53,473 bases of DNA from JBLHHI01 sp047614125 (GCA_047614125.1 JBLHHI010000005.1:1-53473), one strand, 5' to 3'. Counted from the stretch's first letter, positions 26,137 to 35,338 are shown. Notes: a model not told the origin generated them from the letters alone. Translations and numbers: made by a program.

Positions 26137-26559
26137 CTATTCTAACCAGATTCGGTCACTCCCCTCAAACTTAGGCGATTGAATGGAAATCACTATTAAT
26201 GGCTTTTTAGATGTGGTTACAACTGCGTGGGGTGTTCCAGGCAGGATTACGACCACATCGCCTTTTTTTATCTTCTGTTTCTTGTCTCCCAAAGACATTG
26301 TTCCTTTGCCTTGAACAACAACAACCACTTCGGTGTGATGTTGGTGTTTGTGAAGTCGTACTTCATTTTTAACCCAAATCGCGTATGATGATGAATTGGT
26401 ATCGCTGTGCAATTCTTGCACATGAATGTTATCGAACGCACTAGTTGGAACCAGTTTTTTCCCCTCATACACTTGAGCAAATAAGGCTGAAATTGGCAAA
26501 AAAATCAATGCTAACAAGCACCCTATCAATCTATTAATCATGTAACTTTGATTAATCAT
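26137..26559 (-). CDS. Exported cupin-domain protein
   Basis: This 140 aa protein has a signal peptide (INRLIGCLLALIFLPISALFA) and one cupin barrel. The first metal-binding motif is HKHQHHTEVVVVVQGKG, which gives three histidines and one glutamate; the second is GDVVVILPGTPHAVV. Small exported cupins like this bind a metal and often an aromatic ligand; function is unknown. The start may be ATG 26559 or ATG 26541. The TonB receptor gene ends only 6 bp upstream and the deiodinase-like gene begins 4 bp downstream, so it lies inside a compact operon. Confidence 0.82.
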   Translation of the reverse strand: MINQSYMINRLIGCLLALIFLPISALFAQVYEGKKLVPTSAFDNIHVQELHSDTNSSSYAIWVKNEVRLHKHQHHTEVVVVVQGKGTMSLGDKKQKIKKGDVVVILPGTPHAVVTTSKKPLIVISIQSPKFEGSDRIWLE

Positions 26560-26565
26560 CCTCAA

Positions 26566-28995
26566 CTAGAAATCGATTCTGTACCAAAAGTTTGGCAGCC
26601 TGCCCAATTGGTACTCTTCTCGATATATCTTATTTCCTGGATTTTCTGGATCCTCAAAATAACCCATGGTTAAGATGTTCTTCGTATCCAAAGCATTTGC
26701 TAAATCAATGGAAATTTCGTGGGTGCTGTTTTTGGCGTTAAACTTTATTCCAAGCTTTAAATCCCAACGGTAATAATCTCTAAATTGAAGCGTATTTCGT
26801 TCCGAATTAACGATAATAACTTGTGCGCCATCGCGTTGGGTTGCAATAGAATCGATGGGTGAAAAGCGCTTCCCGCCTCCCATGGTAAACTTGGTTCCAA
26901 ATGAAAGGACGTTCTTTTTATTTTGGCCAAAGGCATGTTCGTATCCCCCAAGAATATTAAAAATAAAGTTGCCGTTAAAATCCGAATTTCGGAGAACGCC
27001 ATCACTTCCTTTATACTTAGAATCATAAATGGATCCCGTTGCCATTACGTAGTAATTCTTATTAAAGTATCGTTCAATGGTAGCCTCTATTCCCATGTTG
27101 TTGCCGGTTCCGGTATTGGTTAAGGCATCTGGGAAAAAGCGCGTAAAACCTGATCCTTGATTAATGAGCGAAAACGAACTCGAAAGTTGCTCCACGGGTA
27201 CGTTGTACAATTGTTGATAATAGGTTTCGGCTCTAAAGCGAAGATGTGGATTAATCATCTTTTCGTAGGATAGAACAAAATGATGACTGCGTGATAAACC
27301 TATGTCCATGTTGTGGCGCCCAAGCGTTTTGGTTGTTGAATCGGTAAAGTTTGAATAGTACACGTACAATGGTTGCGCCTGGCTGTGCATTCCGTAACCA
27401 AACGATATGGATTCGCTTCCTGATTTTTGCCAGTTGAAACTCAATCTGGGTTCAATTGCCGTTTGTTGGCCTCGAGTAAAATATAAGAAGTGAAGCCCCG
27501 CGTTAACCGTTAGATCCGAAAACCACTTGTATTTCCAGCTGGCATAGGTACGTGCCATAGCATCTTGCGACGTATTGTTGAGCAGGATGGTCCAATCGTA
27601 TGGAAAGACTTCGCTTCGCAAGCTATCGTCGTAATTTAAATGGTACAGATCCGCTATTACCCCCACTTTCAGAACGCTTCGAGCGCTGAATTTTTTATTA
27701 ATATCTGCGTTTAGTGTTGATTTATTGTTGAACATTTTAGATCGAGAAACGGGTAGTAGCTCGTATCGGGTGTATTCATTCGGATCCCGTATTATCTTAT
27801 TGTGGGTGGAACGAACTTGCTGTGCATTGTGCGCCAACACGATGTTAAAGCGCGTAGTATTGTTAAGAAAATGTCGATAGTTTACACCTATCACGCCCAT
27901 GTTAGTTCTAAAGTATTGATCTCTGTCTTTTTGACCATATAGCTCTCTTGTTGGAATTGAATCGTCGCTAAATACAATATCGATTGAACTTAAACCGCCC
28001 ACCCCAAAAATTGAAAGACCTCCCTTTTTAGTAGGAAAGTTGAGTTTGAAGTTAAGATCTTGGTAATTCGGAACGGCATCGGTTCCAATGTCGATTCCAA
28101 TTTGTTGAAAAATGGCGAAGGTGGCGTATCGATAGGCAATGATGTAGCTCGATTTCTTTTCTTTATTTATAGGCCCTTCCGCAGATAGTTCAGTGCCGAA
28201 CAATCCAAATTGACCACTAAACTCCTGTTTATTGTAATTGCCATTCCGCATTTTTAAATCAAATACTCCAGATATTCCATTCCCATATTCCGAAGGAAAT
28301 GCGCTGGTCATAAAATCCGACTTACCAATTACCTTATTGTTAAGCATCGATATTGGGCCTCCCGTTGAACCTGCCACGGCAAAGTGACTTGGGTTAAAAA
28401 TATCTACGCCTTCAAACCTCCAAAGTAAGCCCAGCGGCGAGTTTCCGCGTATTACAATGTCGTTTCGCTGATCATCCGTACCTGCAACACCGGCAAAATT
28501 TTGTGCCATTCGAGCAGGATCTTGCCTGCTGCCCGGATATCGCTCCGCTTCTTCCGCATCAAAGCTTCTTCCACTTACGGATATCATTTCATTGTTGGAA
28601 GCCTGTGGTTTCTTTGAACCTACTTTAACTTCATTCATGATGTTACTCACTTCAACCATTTCCGCCTTAACTTCCAATTCCTTACCGGAGGAAATGATCT
28701 GATTTGGCAGTGTGAAATCTTCATACCCTAAATAGCTAAAGGTTAAGGTGTGTCGACCAATTGGCACGTTTTCGATTTCAAAATATCCAAGACCATCGGT
28801 ACTAGCTCCGAGTTGAGCATTATCAACGGAAGTTACGAGCACGTTTACCGAAATGAGCGGTACCTTACTGTCGCGGTCTACAACTCGACCTCGAATAGAT
28901 TGCGTGGTTTGAGATTGAACTTGAATTGAAAAAATTGTGCTGAGCGCCAGGGTAATAATCAACAAGCCATGCTTTGCAAGTTTCTGTGGTAACAT
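26566..28995 (-). CDS. TonB-dependent receptor with carboxypeptidase-like N-terminal domain
   Basis: This 809 aa outer-membrane receptor uses TonB energy to import a bound ligand. Order of parts: signal peptide (1-29); carboxypeptidase-regulatory-like domain (about 33-115: RGRVVDRDSKVPLISVNVLV and LGASTDGLGYFEIENVP); plug (about 130-240 with DIVIRGNSPLGLLWRFEGV); then a 22-strand-type barrel ending WYRIDF. The ligand is unknown. It is the first gene of the operon with cupin, IYD-like and PLP genes, so it may take up the substrate of that pathway. No SusD partner is adjacent, so a glycan receptor is less likely. Confidence 0.9.
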   Translation of the reverse strand: MLPQKLAKHGLLIITLALSTIFSIQVQSQTTQSIRGRVVDRDSKVPLISVNVLVTSVDNAQLGASTDGLGYFEIENVPIGRHTLTFSYLGYEDFTLPNQIISSGKELEVKAEMVEVSNIMNEVKVGSKKPQASNNEMISVSGRSFDAEEAERYPGSRQDPARMAQNFAGVAGTDDQRNDIVIRGNSPLGLLWRFEGVDIFNPSHFAVAGSTGGPISMLNNKVIGKSDFMTSAFPSEYGNGISGVFDLKMRNGNYNKQEFSGQFGLFGTELSAEGPINKEKKSSYIIAYRYATFAIFQQIGIDIGTDAVPNYQDLNFKLNFPTKKGGLSIFGVGGLSSIDIVFSDDSIPTRELYGQKDRDQYFRTNMGVIGVNYRHFLNNTTRFNIVLAHNAQQVRSTHNKIIRDPNEYTRYELLPVSRSKMFNNKSTLNADINKKFSARSVLKVGVIADLYHLNYDDSLRSEVFPYDWTILLNNTSQDAMARTYASWKYKWFSDLTVNAGLHFLYFTRGQQTAIEPRLSFNWQKSGSESISFGYGMHSQAQPLYVYYSNFTDSTTKTLGRHNMDIGLSRSHHFVLSYEKMINPHLRFRAETYYQQLYNVPVEQLSSSFSLINQGSGFTRFFPDALTNTGTGNNMGIEATIERYFNKNYYVMATGSIYDSKYKGSDGVLRNSDFNGNFIFNILGGYEHAFGQNKKNVLSFGTKFTMGGGKRFSPIDSIATQRDGAQVIIVNSERNTLQFRDYYRWDLKLGIKFNAKNSTHEISIDLANALDTKNILTMGYFEDPENPGNKIYREEYQLGRLPNFWYRIDF

Positions 28996-29080
28996 AAATC
29001 TTCGTTAATAAATAAGGATTTGGTTAAACACGAAAATACCGTAAAATCAGATAGTAGATTACATGCTCAATTAAATACTC

Positions 29081-29133
29081 GAAACTCATTGTCCACAAGC
29101 GTTCTGAATTCAAAATATGAATCGAACTCAGGT
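29081..29133 (+). mobile_element. Solo terminal repeat of the MITE/IS family
   Basis: ACAAGCGTTCTGAATTC continues to ATGAATCGAACTCAGGT at 29133. This is the reverse complement of the remnant at 4593-4643, nearly base for base over about 45 bp, then diverges. No partner end is found within the intergenic region 28996-29271, which otherwise shows no gene. Confidence 0.6.
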
Positions 29134-29789
29134 TTGAAAGTCTATACAGTTGCAGGTGTTTTTACTTCGGCTCGTGTTTTGTTAAAACTTCAATTTTCTT
29201 TTGCCAAAAAGCTAACACAAAAAAAGCGGTGCCTTTTGAGCATCTCTTTGGTGTAAGATTATTGATTGTTCTTAGTTGTTAGAGATTGTGTAAAGGATGG
29301 TCAAAGTAGTAGCGTCATCAAAATTGATGTCTGCATAGTTACCACTGTCCAAATCCAAAGAGTAGTACAAGTTGTGACCGTTGCTAACACCATCCGCAGT
29401 GTAACAAGATCCAATAGCTGAAACTACGGTTTGGTTGGAAGTAGTTAACGTTACTTGAGCAGAAGAAGTACCTACAGTACGCGCTCCGTTTCCTGCGTCA
29501 GCAGCAGCAGCATCAGTAACCTTTAACTCCATGCGACCTGGCAACGATCCAGCTGAAATCTTAGCTGAAACCGTTCTATTGGCTTCGGTTGTACTTCCTA
29601 CGATCGATGAATAGTTCATGCATACTGAAGAATCTTTAGCATTGTCAAAGCCTAACGGAAGACCTGCTTCGGTTGGAGCCTCAACGGCTAAAGTGATTGA
29701 AGTACCACTTGTTGCAGTAAATCTAAAATAGCTACTGTGTGTGAATCGTCTGCGTCATCTTGAGCACTGGCTGTGAAAGCTAAAGTTAC

Positions 29790-29794
29790 TCTTA
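29790..29794. repeat. Target-site duplication, left (TCTTA)
   Basis: Identical to 30061-30065 on the other side of the MITE. Removing the element and one copy restores the signal-peptide frame of the host gene. Confidence 0.8.
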
Positions 29795-30060
29795 ACCTGA
29801 GTTCGATTAATCCTTGCGGTTCAGAACGCTCGTCAATAGTGAGATGCCAATGAAAATTGTGAATAAATAGCGGGCTATTTTGAACGATTTTTATGAAGTA
29901 GATTGCTGTTGCCAAGTGGAAATGAGAAATTTGCTTTTTAATAAAGCCGCATTGTCTTCATTATCAGTTCTTGGTTTACCCCGGGAAACCTACAAACAGG
30001 ACGCTTCGACTATACAATTTTATAAAAATCTGAACCTGCAAATATTAATCGAACTCAGGT
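29795..30060 (-). mobile_element. Full-length MITE with terminal inverted repeats and 5-bp target duplication
   Basis: This is a 266-bp element with no gene of its own. Both ends read ACCTGAGTTCGATTAAT inward. The inverted repeats continue imperfectly to GGTTCAGA (about 32 bp in all). Flanks are TCTTA at 29790-29794 and TCTTA at 30061-30065, a 5-bp target duplication (3 bp, CTT, if the outermost A/T belong to the element). It also holds a near-palindrome around GGTTTACCCCGGGAAACC. It must be moved in trans; no transposase is in the window. ACC-beginning ends are reported for IS982-type elements, but the assignment is tentative. Confidence 0.88.
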
Positions 30061-30065
30061 TCTTA
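30061..30065. repeat. Target-site duplication, right (TCTTA)
   Basis: Partner of 29790-29794. Confidence 0.8.
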
Positions 30066-30163
30066 GAATAGCTAAGCAAATAATTTTCTTTTCAAATAAA
30101 AGAGTAGTAAGTATAAATAGTTTTATCTCGTCTCCAAAGAACATACATCCCTTTTCGACGGCA

Positions 30164-30171
30164 CAAAGGTA
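30164..30171 (-). promoter_or_regulatory. -7 box of the MITE-split secreted-protein gene
   Basis: TACCTTTG on the minus strand is a perfect TAnnTTTG box about 70 bp upstream of the signal-peptide remnant, with a TTG 21 bp further upstream. The original promoter therefore still exists, separated from the gene body by the MITE. The rest of 30094-30373 shows no gene. Confidence 0.4.
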
Positions 30172-30373
30172 CATCCAAAACATTCACAAAATCAATACTA
30201 ACCGTAATTTGAACGTTTAAAGTGCGCCTTTAGTGGCGCAGGAAAGGCAATTATCGTTTTGAGCCCAGTGTTTGTATTACCCATTCATCGTTTCGTACGA
30301 GGTGATGAAGGTTTAATCTCAATCTTATCTTCGAGATTAATCTCATATTCAACGATTGAATTCATTATTCCCT

Positions 30374-30381
30374 TAAATTTG
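30374..30381 (+). promoter_or_regulatory. -7 box for the PorV-like gene
   Basis: TAAATTTG, perfect TAnnTTTG, 15 bp before ATG 30397. It rules out the much longer upstream reading that would start near 30259. Confidence 0.5.
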
Positions 30382-30396
30382 CAACCGTTGTATATA

Positions 30397-31443
30397 ATGG
30401 AAATAGCATCGCACATAAAACGACTCAAAAAGAATAAATACCCCGTTACTCTTTTGATGGTTGTGTTCATTTTTGCCAACCATGTGTTTGCGCAAATTCT
30501 CCCAAACTTTGGAGGAGAACGCGCTGGACTGTCCACGCTAAGCTTTTTAAAAAACGACATGAATCCCATGTCGCTTGGGCTTTCGGGCGCAAGTGTGGCG
30601 CTTAAAGGAAATGCATTTTCAGCGGTGACCAACACTGCCGGCTTAACCGATTTAGATCAATCCACTTTTGCTGCAAGTCATATGCTCTTAGGTGCTGGAA
30701 TTCATCAAAGCTTCCTTAGCTATCAACACAAGTTGAAAAATGAAAACGTTATTGGATTGAGCATCAACTCGCTCAACAGTGGCGACATGGAAGTGCGAAC
30801 GGAATTTCAGCCCAACGGTACAGGCCAGTTTTTTAATGTGAGCCAAAATGCCCTTGGTGCGCATTATGCCGCACGACTGTCTGAAATGTTTAGCCTTGGC
30901 GTTGGATTTAAGTTAATTTACGAAACCATGGCAGGCTACCAAAATACAACGGCAGCGGTTGATGTAGGGTTTCTGTACAAAACAGATTTTAAAAATCTTC
31001 GCTTTGCTGTTTTTGTTCAAAATTTTGGTGGAAGCTCTCACGTTTCGGGCGAAACGGTTCAAGTAAGCTATAACCGAGATGGTTTGCCGGAGCTTTCGCA
31101 ATATGCATTGCCAACTGTGTTTAAAATGGGATTTTCGTTCGATGCGTATCATGTAAAAAATCATCGCTTGATTCCTTCGCTCGAACTGAATAACCCAAAC
31201 GACAATTCCGAAAATATTCGAATTGGACTGGGTTACAAATACGCGGACGTTTTGCACGTTGGCACCGGAATTAAATTGAGCGTTAAAGGTCAGAGTTATC
31301 CCACTTTTGGGTTCTCCTATAAATCACGTGTTGGCGCTCATCCTATGCGCATAAGCTATGCCATGAATGCTACAAATTATATGGGAACAAATCACCTTTT
31401 AGGAGTAACCATCGAACTTAATAACCGAGATAGAAACGAATGA
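30397..31443 (+). CDS. PorV/PorQ-family outer-membrane protein
   Basis: This 348 aa protein has a signal peptide that ends VFA-Q. The following block, PNFGGERAGLSTLSFLK with SLGLSGASVALKGNAFSAV and NTAGL, is the typical N-terminus of PorV/PorQ barrels (FadL-like fold). PorV shuttles T9SS cargo between the translocon and the attachment machinery; PorQ is another T9SS part. I cannot decide between PorV, PorQ and a relative. Its stop overlaps the next start (ATGA), so the lipoprotein downstream is co-translated. Confidence 0.8.
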   Translation: MEIASHIKRLKKNKYPVTLLMVVFIFANHVFAQILPNFGGERAGLSTLSFLKNDMNPMSLGLSGASVALKGNAFSAVTNTAGLTDLDQSTFAASHMLLGAGIHQSFLSYQHKLKNENVIGLSINSLNSGDMEVRTEFQPNGTGQFFNVSQNALGAHYAARLSEMFSLGVGFKLIYETMAGYQNTTAAVDVGFLYKTDFKNLRFAVFVQNFGGSSHVSGETVQVSYNRDGLPELSQYALPTVFKMGFSFDAYHVKNHRLIPSLELNNPNDNSENIRIGLGYKYADVLHVGTGIKLSVKGQSYPTFGFSYKSRVGAHPMRISYAMNATNYMGTNHLLGVTIELNNRDRNE

Positions 31444-32645
31444 AAAGTTCTAAAGTTACGGCACTAATGTTTTTCAAGTTCTTGCTATTTGTATTTGCAA
31501 CAACTTTAATTTTCTCTGGTTGCGAAGGGTATTTTGGAAAGAAAACTTCGCTCGACTTTATTGAAACACCCGAATTTGTAATTAGAGATATTTCCTACGT
31601 TCCAATCCAACCCGCGTTAACTAACTTTATTCGTCCGGTGGATGTTCTTACTGGCTTCGACGAGCTGCTCTACGTAGTTGATGCAGCCACCGAAGAGATT
31701 ATAGCGTTGGATGAATCTGGTAGAGAGTTGGGTAGGATGTTTGTGCAGGGTGTTAGGTCGGTGGTTCAAGACCGAAGATTAAACCTGCTGGCTCTTGGAA
31801 CCATTACCGATACAATTTCTTCAACCGTTTACGAAATTGCCTGCATTTATCGGATTAGCCTTCAGGGAAGAAATGGCTACGGCATTAAACAAGGAGCGAT
31901 CACTAACCGAATCATTCATCCATTTTATTTTAAGTCTACTTTTTCGAGTTCTGATGCAGAAGTACGTTTTAACAGCATTGGCATTTTGGCCGATAATCAG
32001 TACTACGTTTCTCGTTCGGGAAATGCTACCAATCAATTTAGCGGACCCGACGACGCTATTCTATTGTTTGATGCACAAGATAAGTTTATTACTCCAATTA
32101 ATGTGAGTGCCAACGGCGTGTTTTATCGCGATTATTTCAAAAAACCTTTTGGGTTAACCACCCGTGTTCAAGCTCCTCAATTATTTGCCGGAGGAGGCAA
32201 AGACTTCATTTACACCTCAATTTCTCCAGATGGAGTAATAAAGGCTCAATACATATCCTTTGTGGAAACGGAATTTGGAGCAAGCTACCAACCCCAAGGA
32301 ATGACCATGAATGCAGAAGAAGCGGACGGCTTTATGACCACGCCTTTCCGATTCGATGAACCCAAAGGCTTGGCCATGAGCGGAGATGGTACAAATTTAA
32401 TCTTCATCACCGATGCCAATAAAGATTCACTTTACCTGTTCTCATTAAATGGATACGAAGGTGTTAAACCTCCACCAGGTTACAGCAGCAAGAAATACAT
32501 ACGAACTTCCTTTGGCGGAACGGGTCTTGGTTTAATGGAATTTAATGCTCCAATGGGAGTTGCCTATAAAAACCAGGTGGTGTATGTGGCAGATGCGGGC
32601 AATGGAAGAGTGTTGCGATTTAAGCTCACCTCCGACTTCGATTAA
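31440..32645 (+). CDS. NHL-repeat-like lipoprotein
   Basis: This 401 aa protein has a lipobox LIFSGC (Cys near residue 28) after a long hydrophobic stretch. The body is a propeller-like series: FIRPVDVLTGFDELLYVVDA, EPKGLAMSGDGTNLIFITDA, FNAPMGVAYKNQVVYVADAG and GNGRVLRFK, which resemble NHL repeats. It is probably an outer-membrane lipoprotein. The 4-bp overlap with the PorV-like gene suggests that the two proteins work together at the cell surface. It is convergent with menE, one base apart. Confidence 0.78.
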   Translation: MKSSKVTALMFFKFLLFVFATTLIFSGCEGYFGKKTSLDFIETPEFVIRDISYVPIQPALTNFIRPVDVLTGFDELLYVVDAATEEIIALDESGRELGRMFVQGVRSVVQDRRLNLLALGTITDTISSTVYEIACIYRISLQGRNGYGIKQGAITNRIIHPFYFKSTFSSSDAEVRFNSIGILADNQYYVSRSGNATNQFSGPDDAILLFDAQDKFITPINVSANGVFYRDYFKKPFGLTTRVQAPQLFAGGGKDFIYTSISPDGVIKAQYISFVETEFGASYQPQGMTMNAEEADGFMTTPFRFDEPKGLAMSGDGTNLIFITDANKDSLYLFSLNGYEGVKPPPGYSSKKYIRTSFGGTGLGLMEFNAPMGVAYKNQVVYVADAGNGRVLRFKLTSDFD

Positions 32646-32646
32646 C

Positions 32647-33738
32647 TCATTCCGCATCCTTCAATAACGTTCCTTCATTTTCTAAAGTTGCTTTCCGATC
32701 TATTTTTCCTGAAGTTGTGAATTGCAGATTTTCATAAGAATATATCTTTTTAGGATGCTCCACTCCGGGCCAATTCGATAATACTTTTCGCAGTAAGCTC
32801 TCATTTACATTTCGTTTAGCCAGCAAAACAAGTTGCTCTCCGAGCATTGAGTCTTTCTCTTTCCAAAAATATACATCCTGAAAACCCATCTCATCTTGCA
32901 ATCGTCGTTCTAAAATTGAAATATGTAACTTCAATCCACCGCTGTTAACTACTAAATCATTGCGCCCCCTAAAATGAAGATGCCTTCCATCCATCACAAC
33001 TAAGTCGTTGGTTTGCCAGCTCATGCCTAATTCAGGTATTGTTAAAACCAAACAATCCTTTTCGTTCAATTCGGCCAATACCCCATCAAAGAGTTGATAA
33101 CCCTCTGTTTCGCTATCCTGCAAAATTGCCTTTAAAGCCACATGACTGGCAGTTTCAGTCATTCCGTAGGTATGAAAAAACCGCACACCGTGTTCATTAC
33201 TGAGCAAGGCCAGTTCTGAATGTTGATTCTCAGTTAACGCAGCTCCCCCAATAAGCACGTTGCCAAACCGCATTAATTTCAACCTCGACTTTTCATCCAA
33301 GAGGATGTTTTGAATTTGGTGAGGTGTTAAGCTGGTGAGTGAATAGGTATGATCGCTTTTGATGGTTAACATTGGGTTGGTCGTTGGTTGGAATACATCA
33401 ACCTTCCAACTCTGCTGCAAGGCACGTAGCAAAACCATTAATCCACCAACCTTAGTAACGGGCAAACAAAGCAAACAATGTTCATATTCTGTTAACCCAA
33501 TGGCGGCCACTGTTTTACGTATGCTCCAATCTACCAGCGAACGTTTTAGGCATATTCTTGTGGGCAATCCGGTGGAACCAGAAGTACTTAGCTCGAAATT
33601 GTCTTCTAAGTACCAACGTTTCACCAGCCCCTTAATATGAGGGACTAAATCTCCATCATCTCTTTCATCCCAAACAGGATTATTTACAGATGACGCATTG
33701 TGTGCAGGAAAAATAACGTTGTTGATGCTCAGTTTCAA
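32647..33738 (-). CDS. menE: O-succinylbenzoate-CoA ligase-like AMP-binding enzyme
   Basis: This 363 aa adenylate-forming enzyme is shorter than usual (MenE is about 350-490 aa). Motifs are the P-loop STSGSTGLPTRI, a central THQIQNILL-like LTPHQIQNILL, the YGMTETASHVALK A5 motif, then the GRNDLVVNSGGLKLH hinge and a C-terminal lysine region TTSGKIDRKA. This fits the MenE step of menaquinone synthesis, although other men genes are not near. The start is TTG 33738, only 4 bp after the upstream aminotransferase stop; no ATG lies near the N-terminus. Confidence 0.78.
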   Translation of the reverse strand: MKLSINNVIFPAHNASSVNNPVWDERDDGDLVPHIKGLVKRWYLEDNFELSTSGSTGLPTRICLKRSLVDWSIRKTVAAIGLTEYEHCLLCLPVTKVGGLMVLLRALQQSWKVDVFQPTTNPMLTIKSDHTYSLTSLTPHQIQNILLDEKSRLKLMRFGNVLIGGAALTENQHSELALLSNEHGVRFFHTYGMTETASHVALKAILQDSETEGYQLFDGVLAELNEKDCLVLTIPELGMSWQTNDLVVMDGRHLHFRGRNDLVVNSGGLKLHISILERRLQDEMGFQDVYFWKEKDSMLGEQLVLLAKRNVNESLLRKVLSNWPGVEHPKKIYSYENLQFTTSGKIDRKATLENEGTLLKDAE

Positions 33739-33742
33739 GAGT

Positions 33743-35038
33743 TTAGCTCAGTTTGTCGGCAATAAATGAAAGGAGTCTTTCCACATCTTCTGGAGTATTG
33801 TATATGTGCGTTGATACTCGAATGCAATCGAGACCACTCTCTGCAACAAAGCGCAAAATGAGTTTGTCTTTTCGGGCTTCTTCAACCAGTTTGTGGTTGT
33901 CGAGGTTTAGAATGCGAAAGGATATCACCCCTGCCATCGATTTTGGCTCAGAAGAAGTTAAAATTTCCACACGATCTCCAAATTGAGCAAGTCCATCTCG
34001 AACCATCCCATTCAATTGTTTAATGCGTCGCTCAATGTGGTCAGATCCAATGTTCTGATGAAATTGGACGGCCGCTTCCACACCTTTATATAACGAAGCA
34101 CTTTGCGTTCCATAAAATAACCGATGCGCATCCTTAGGAAACTCGCCTAAATCAAAACCACCCGTATCAAGCTCCCAAAGGGCACCCGAATGGCCTCCAA
34201 CAAAATGCGCTTCCAACTGATCGATAACTTCATTACTTACATAAATAAAACCCGTACCACTTGGCCCTAACAGCCATTTATGGCAGCAGGAAACATATAC
34301 ATCGCAGCCTACATCTTTCAGATCCATCGACAACATTCCTGGGCCATGCGCCCCATCAAAAACCGTGATAATATTATTCTTTCGAGCAAGTTCCGCCAAC
34401 TCTTTTATCGGCAAAACCTGACCCGTAGTACAAGGAATGTGTGGAATGGCCAAAACTTTCGTTTTTCTGGTAATTGCTCGCGTAACAACCTCTATCACCT
34501 CATCTGCGGTAGGGGGCAAGGTAATCATCTTGATCTTTAAGCAGTCTTTATCAGCCCGGTTAATCCATGGCATTGCGTTGCCCACATGTTCTTGATCCGA
34601 CAAAATAATTTCATCTCCTTTTTTCAAGGGAAGTCCCCAGCAAACCGTATTAATGCCCTCCGTTACGTTGTGCGTCATAGCAATTTCGGTCGCATCCACC
34701 TTCATTAGCTGAGCCAAGGCTGTTCGTGCTTGTATTTCACCACCGCCGTACTTTCCCGCGCTGTTTACCCTTGCTGCTTCATTTGCAACAGCGTTGAGAA
34801 CAGCTTGTGGAATTATTCCCATGGTGCCGTTGTTTAAAAATGACAAACCTTCCGATATATTAAACTCGTTTAGAACCACATTCCAATTGGGCTCTGTTGT
34901 GTTGGAAAAAGTGGATAAGCTCGAATCAAAAACCTTATTATCTCCAACAAATGGAGCAGAGAAACCCAGTCGGTTGTTTAAAAACAATCCCAACAAACCT
35001 ATTCCGCTGTGCTTCAAAAATTTTCGCCGGTCTGCCAT
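33743..35038 (-). CDS. Tat-exported class V aminotransferase-fold PLP enzyme
   Basis: This 431 aa protein begins MADRRKFLKHSGIGLLGLFL, a twin-arginine signal. The enzyme part is a class V aminotransferase/isopenicillin-N-epimerase-like fold: MTHNVTEGINTVCWGLP, HIPCTTGQVLPIKELAELAR, the aspartate motif VFDGAHGPG, and the PLP lysine in SCCHKWLLGPSG. It may be a cysteine desulfurase-like lyase or an epimerase; substrate is unknown. Export with a bound cofactor explains the Tat signal. It shares a transcript with menE (4 bp gap). Confidence 0.85.
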   Translation of the reverse strand: MADRRKFLKHSGIGLLGLFLNNRLGFSAPFVGDNKVFDSSLSTFSNTTEPNWNVVLNEFNISEGLSFLNNGTMGIIPQAVLNAVANEAARVNSAGKYGGGEIQARTALAQLMKVDATEIAMTHNVTEGINTVCWGLPLKKGDEIILSDQEHVGNAMPWINRADKDCLKIKMITLPPTADEVIEVVTRAITRKTKVLAIPHIPCTTGQVLPIKELAELARKNNIITVFDGAHGPGMLSMDLKDVGCDVYVSCCHKWLLGPSGTGFIYVSNEVIDQLEAHFVGGHSGALWELDTGGFDLGEFPKDAHRLFYGTQSASLYKGVEAAVQFHQNIGSDHIERRIKQLNGMVRDGLAQFGDRVEILTSSEPKSMAGVISFRILNLDNHKLVEEARKDKLILRFVAESGLDCIRVSTHIYNTPEDVERLLSFIADKLS

Positions 35039-35338
35039 AAAACGAAGCTACAACAAAAGAAATAATAATTTGAGCGCTCGGCATTTTTTAAGCAAAGCAC
35101 TTCATTGATGGCATGGCAACTTTTCTACCGAGAATTGAAGTGTGCCAAACATCTAATATCGAACTTGAGTTATTCAGAAAGCAATACAATTCGTGCAGGT
35201 TTTTCATTCTTCTGATTTACATTTCGAAAATCTGATATATCCTTTACCTTTCGGTATTTGAATATCATTAAATTCGCGGGTTCTATGAGACAGAATCAAA
35301 ATGTGTCTTATACATGAATTGAAAAATAGCAAAGTACA

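Larger units (their letters stand above)
29272..30093 (-). pseudogene. Small secreted-protein pseudogene split by a MITE
   Basis: The C-terminal 115 codons (29619-29272) are open: CMNYSSIVG, ANRTVSAKISAGSLPGRMEL, AQVTLTTSNQTVVSAIGSCY, GHNLYYSLDLDSGNYADINF, LTILYTISNN. Homology extends upstream through TSGTSITLAVEAPTEAG, then a one-base frameshift near 29720, then AFTASAQDDADDSHTVAIL. There a complete MITE (29795-30060) cuts the signal peptide. On its far side IICLAIL lies in the frame that, after excision of the element and one target copy, reads IICLAILRVTLAFTASAQDD without a break. No ATG is seen before it. Its relatives are the two decayed copies at 3850-4830; function is unknown. Confidence 0.82.

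Noticed and set aside
29020..29256. 78-codon plus-strand frame between the TonB gene and the pseudogene
   Set aside because: It crosses the solo transposon end and has no promoter or recognisable sequence.
30259..30396. N-terminal extension of the PorV-like protein
   Set aside because: A perfect -7 box lies within it and the signal peptide starts at ATG 30397.
35155..35180. ATCGAACTTGAGTT resembles the MITE end
   Set aside because: Several mismatches, no extension of similarity and no partner end; likely chance.
35284..35310. AGACA/TGTCT inverted repeat upstream of the parvulin gene as an operator
   Set aside because: Only 5 bp per arm, single occurrence, no known regulator nearby.
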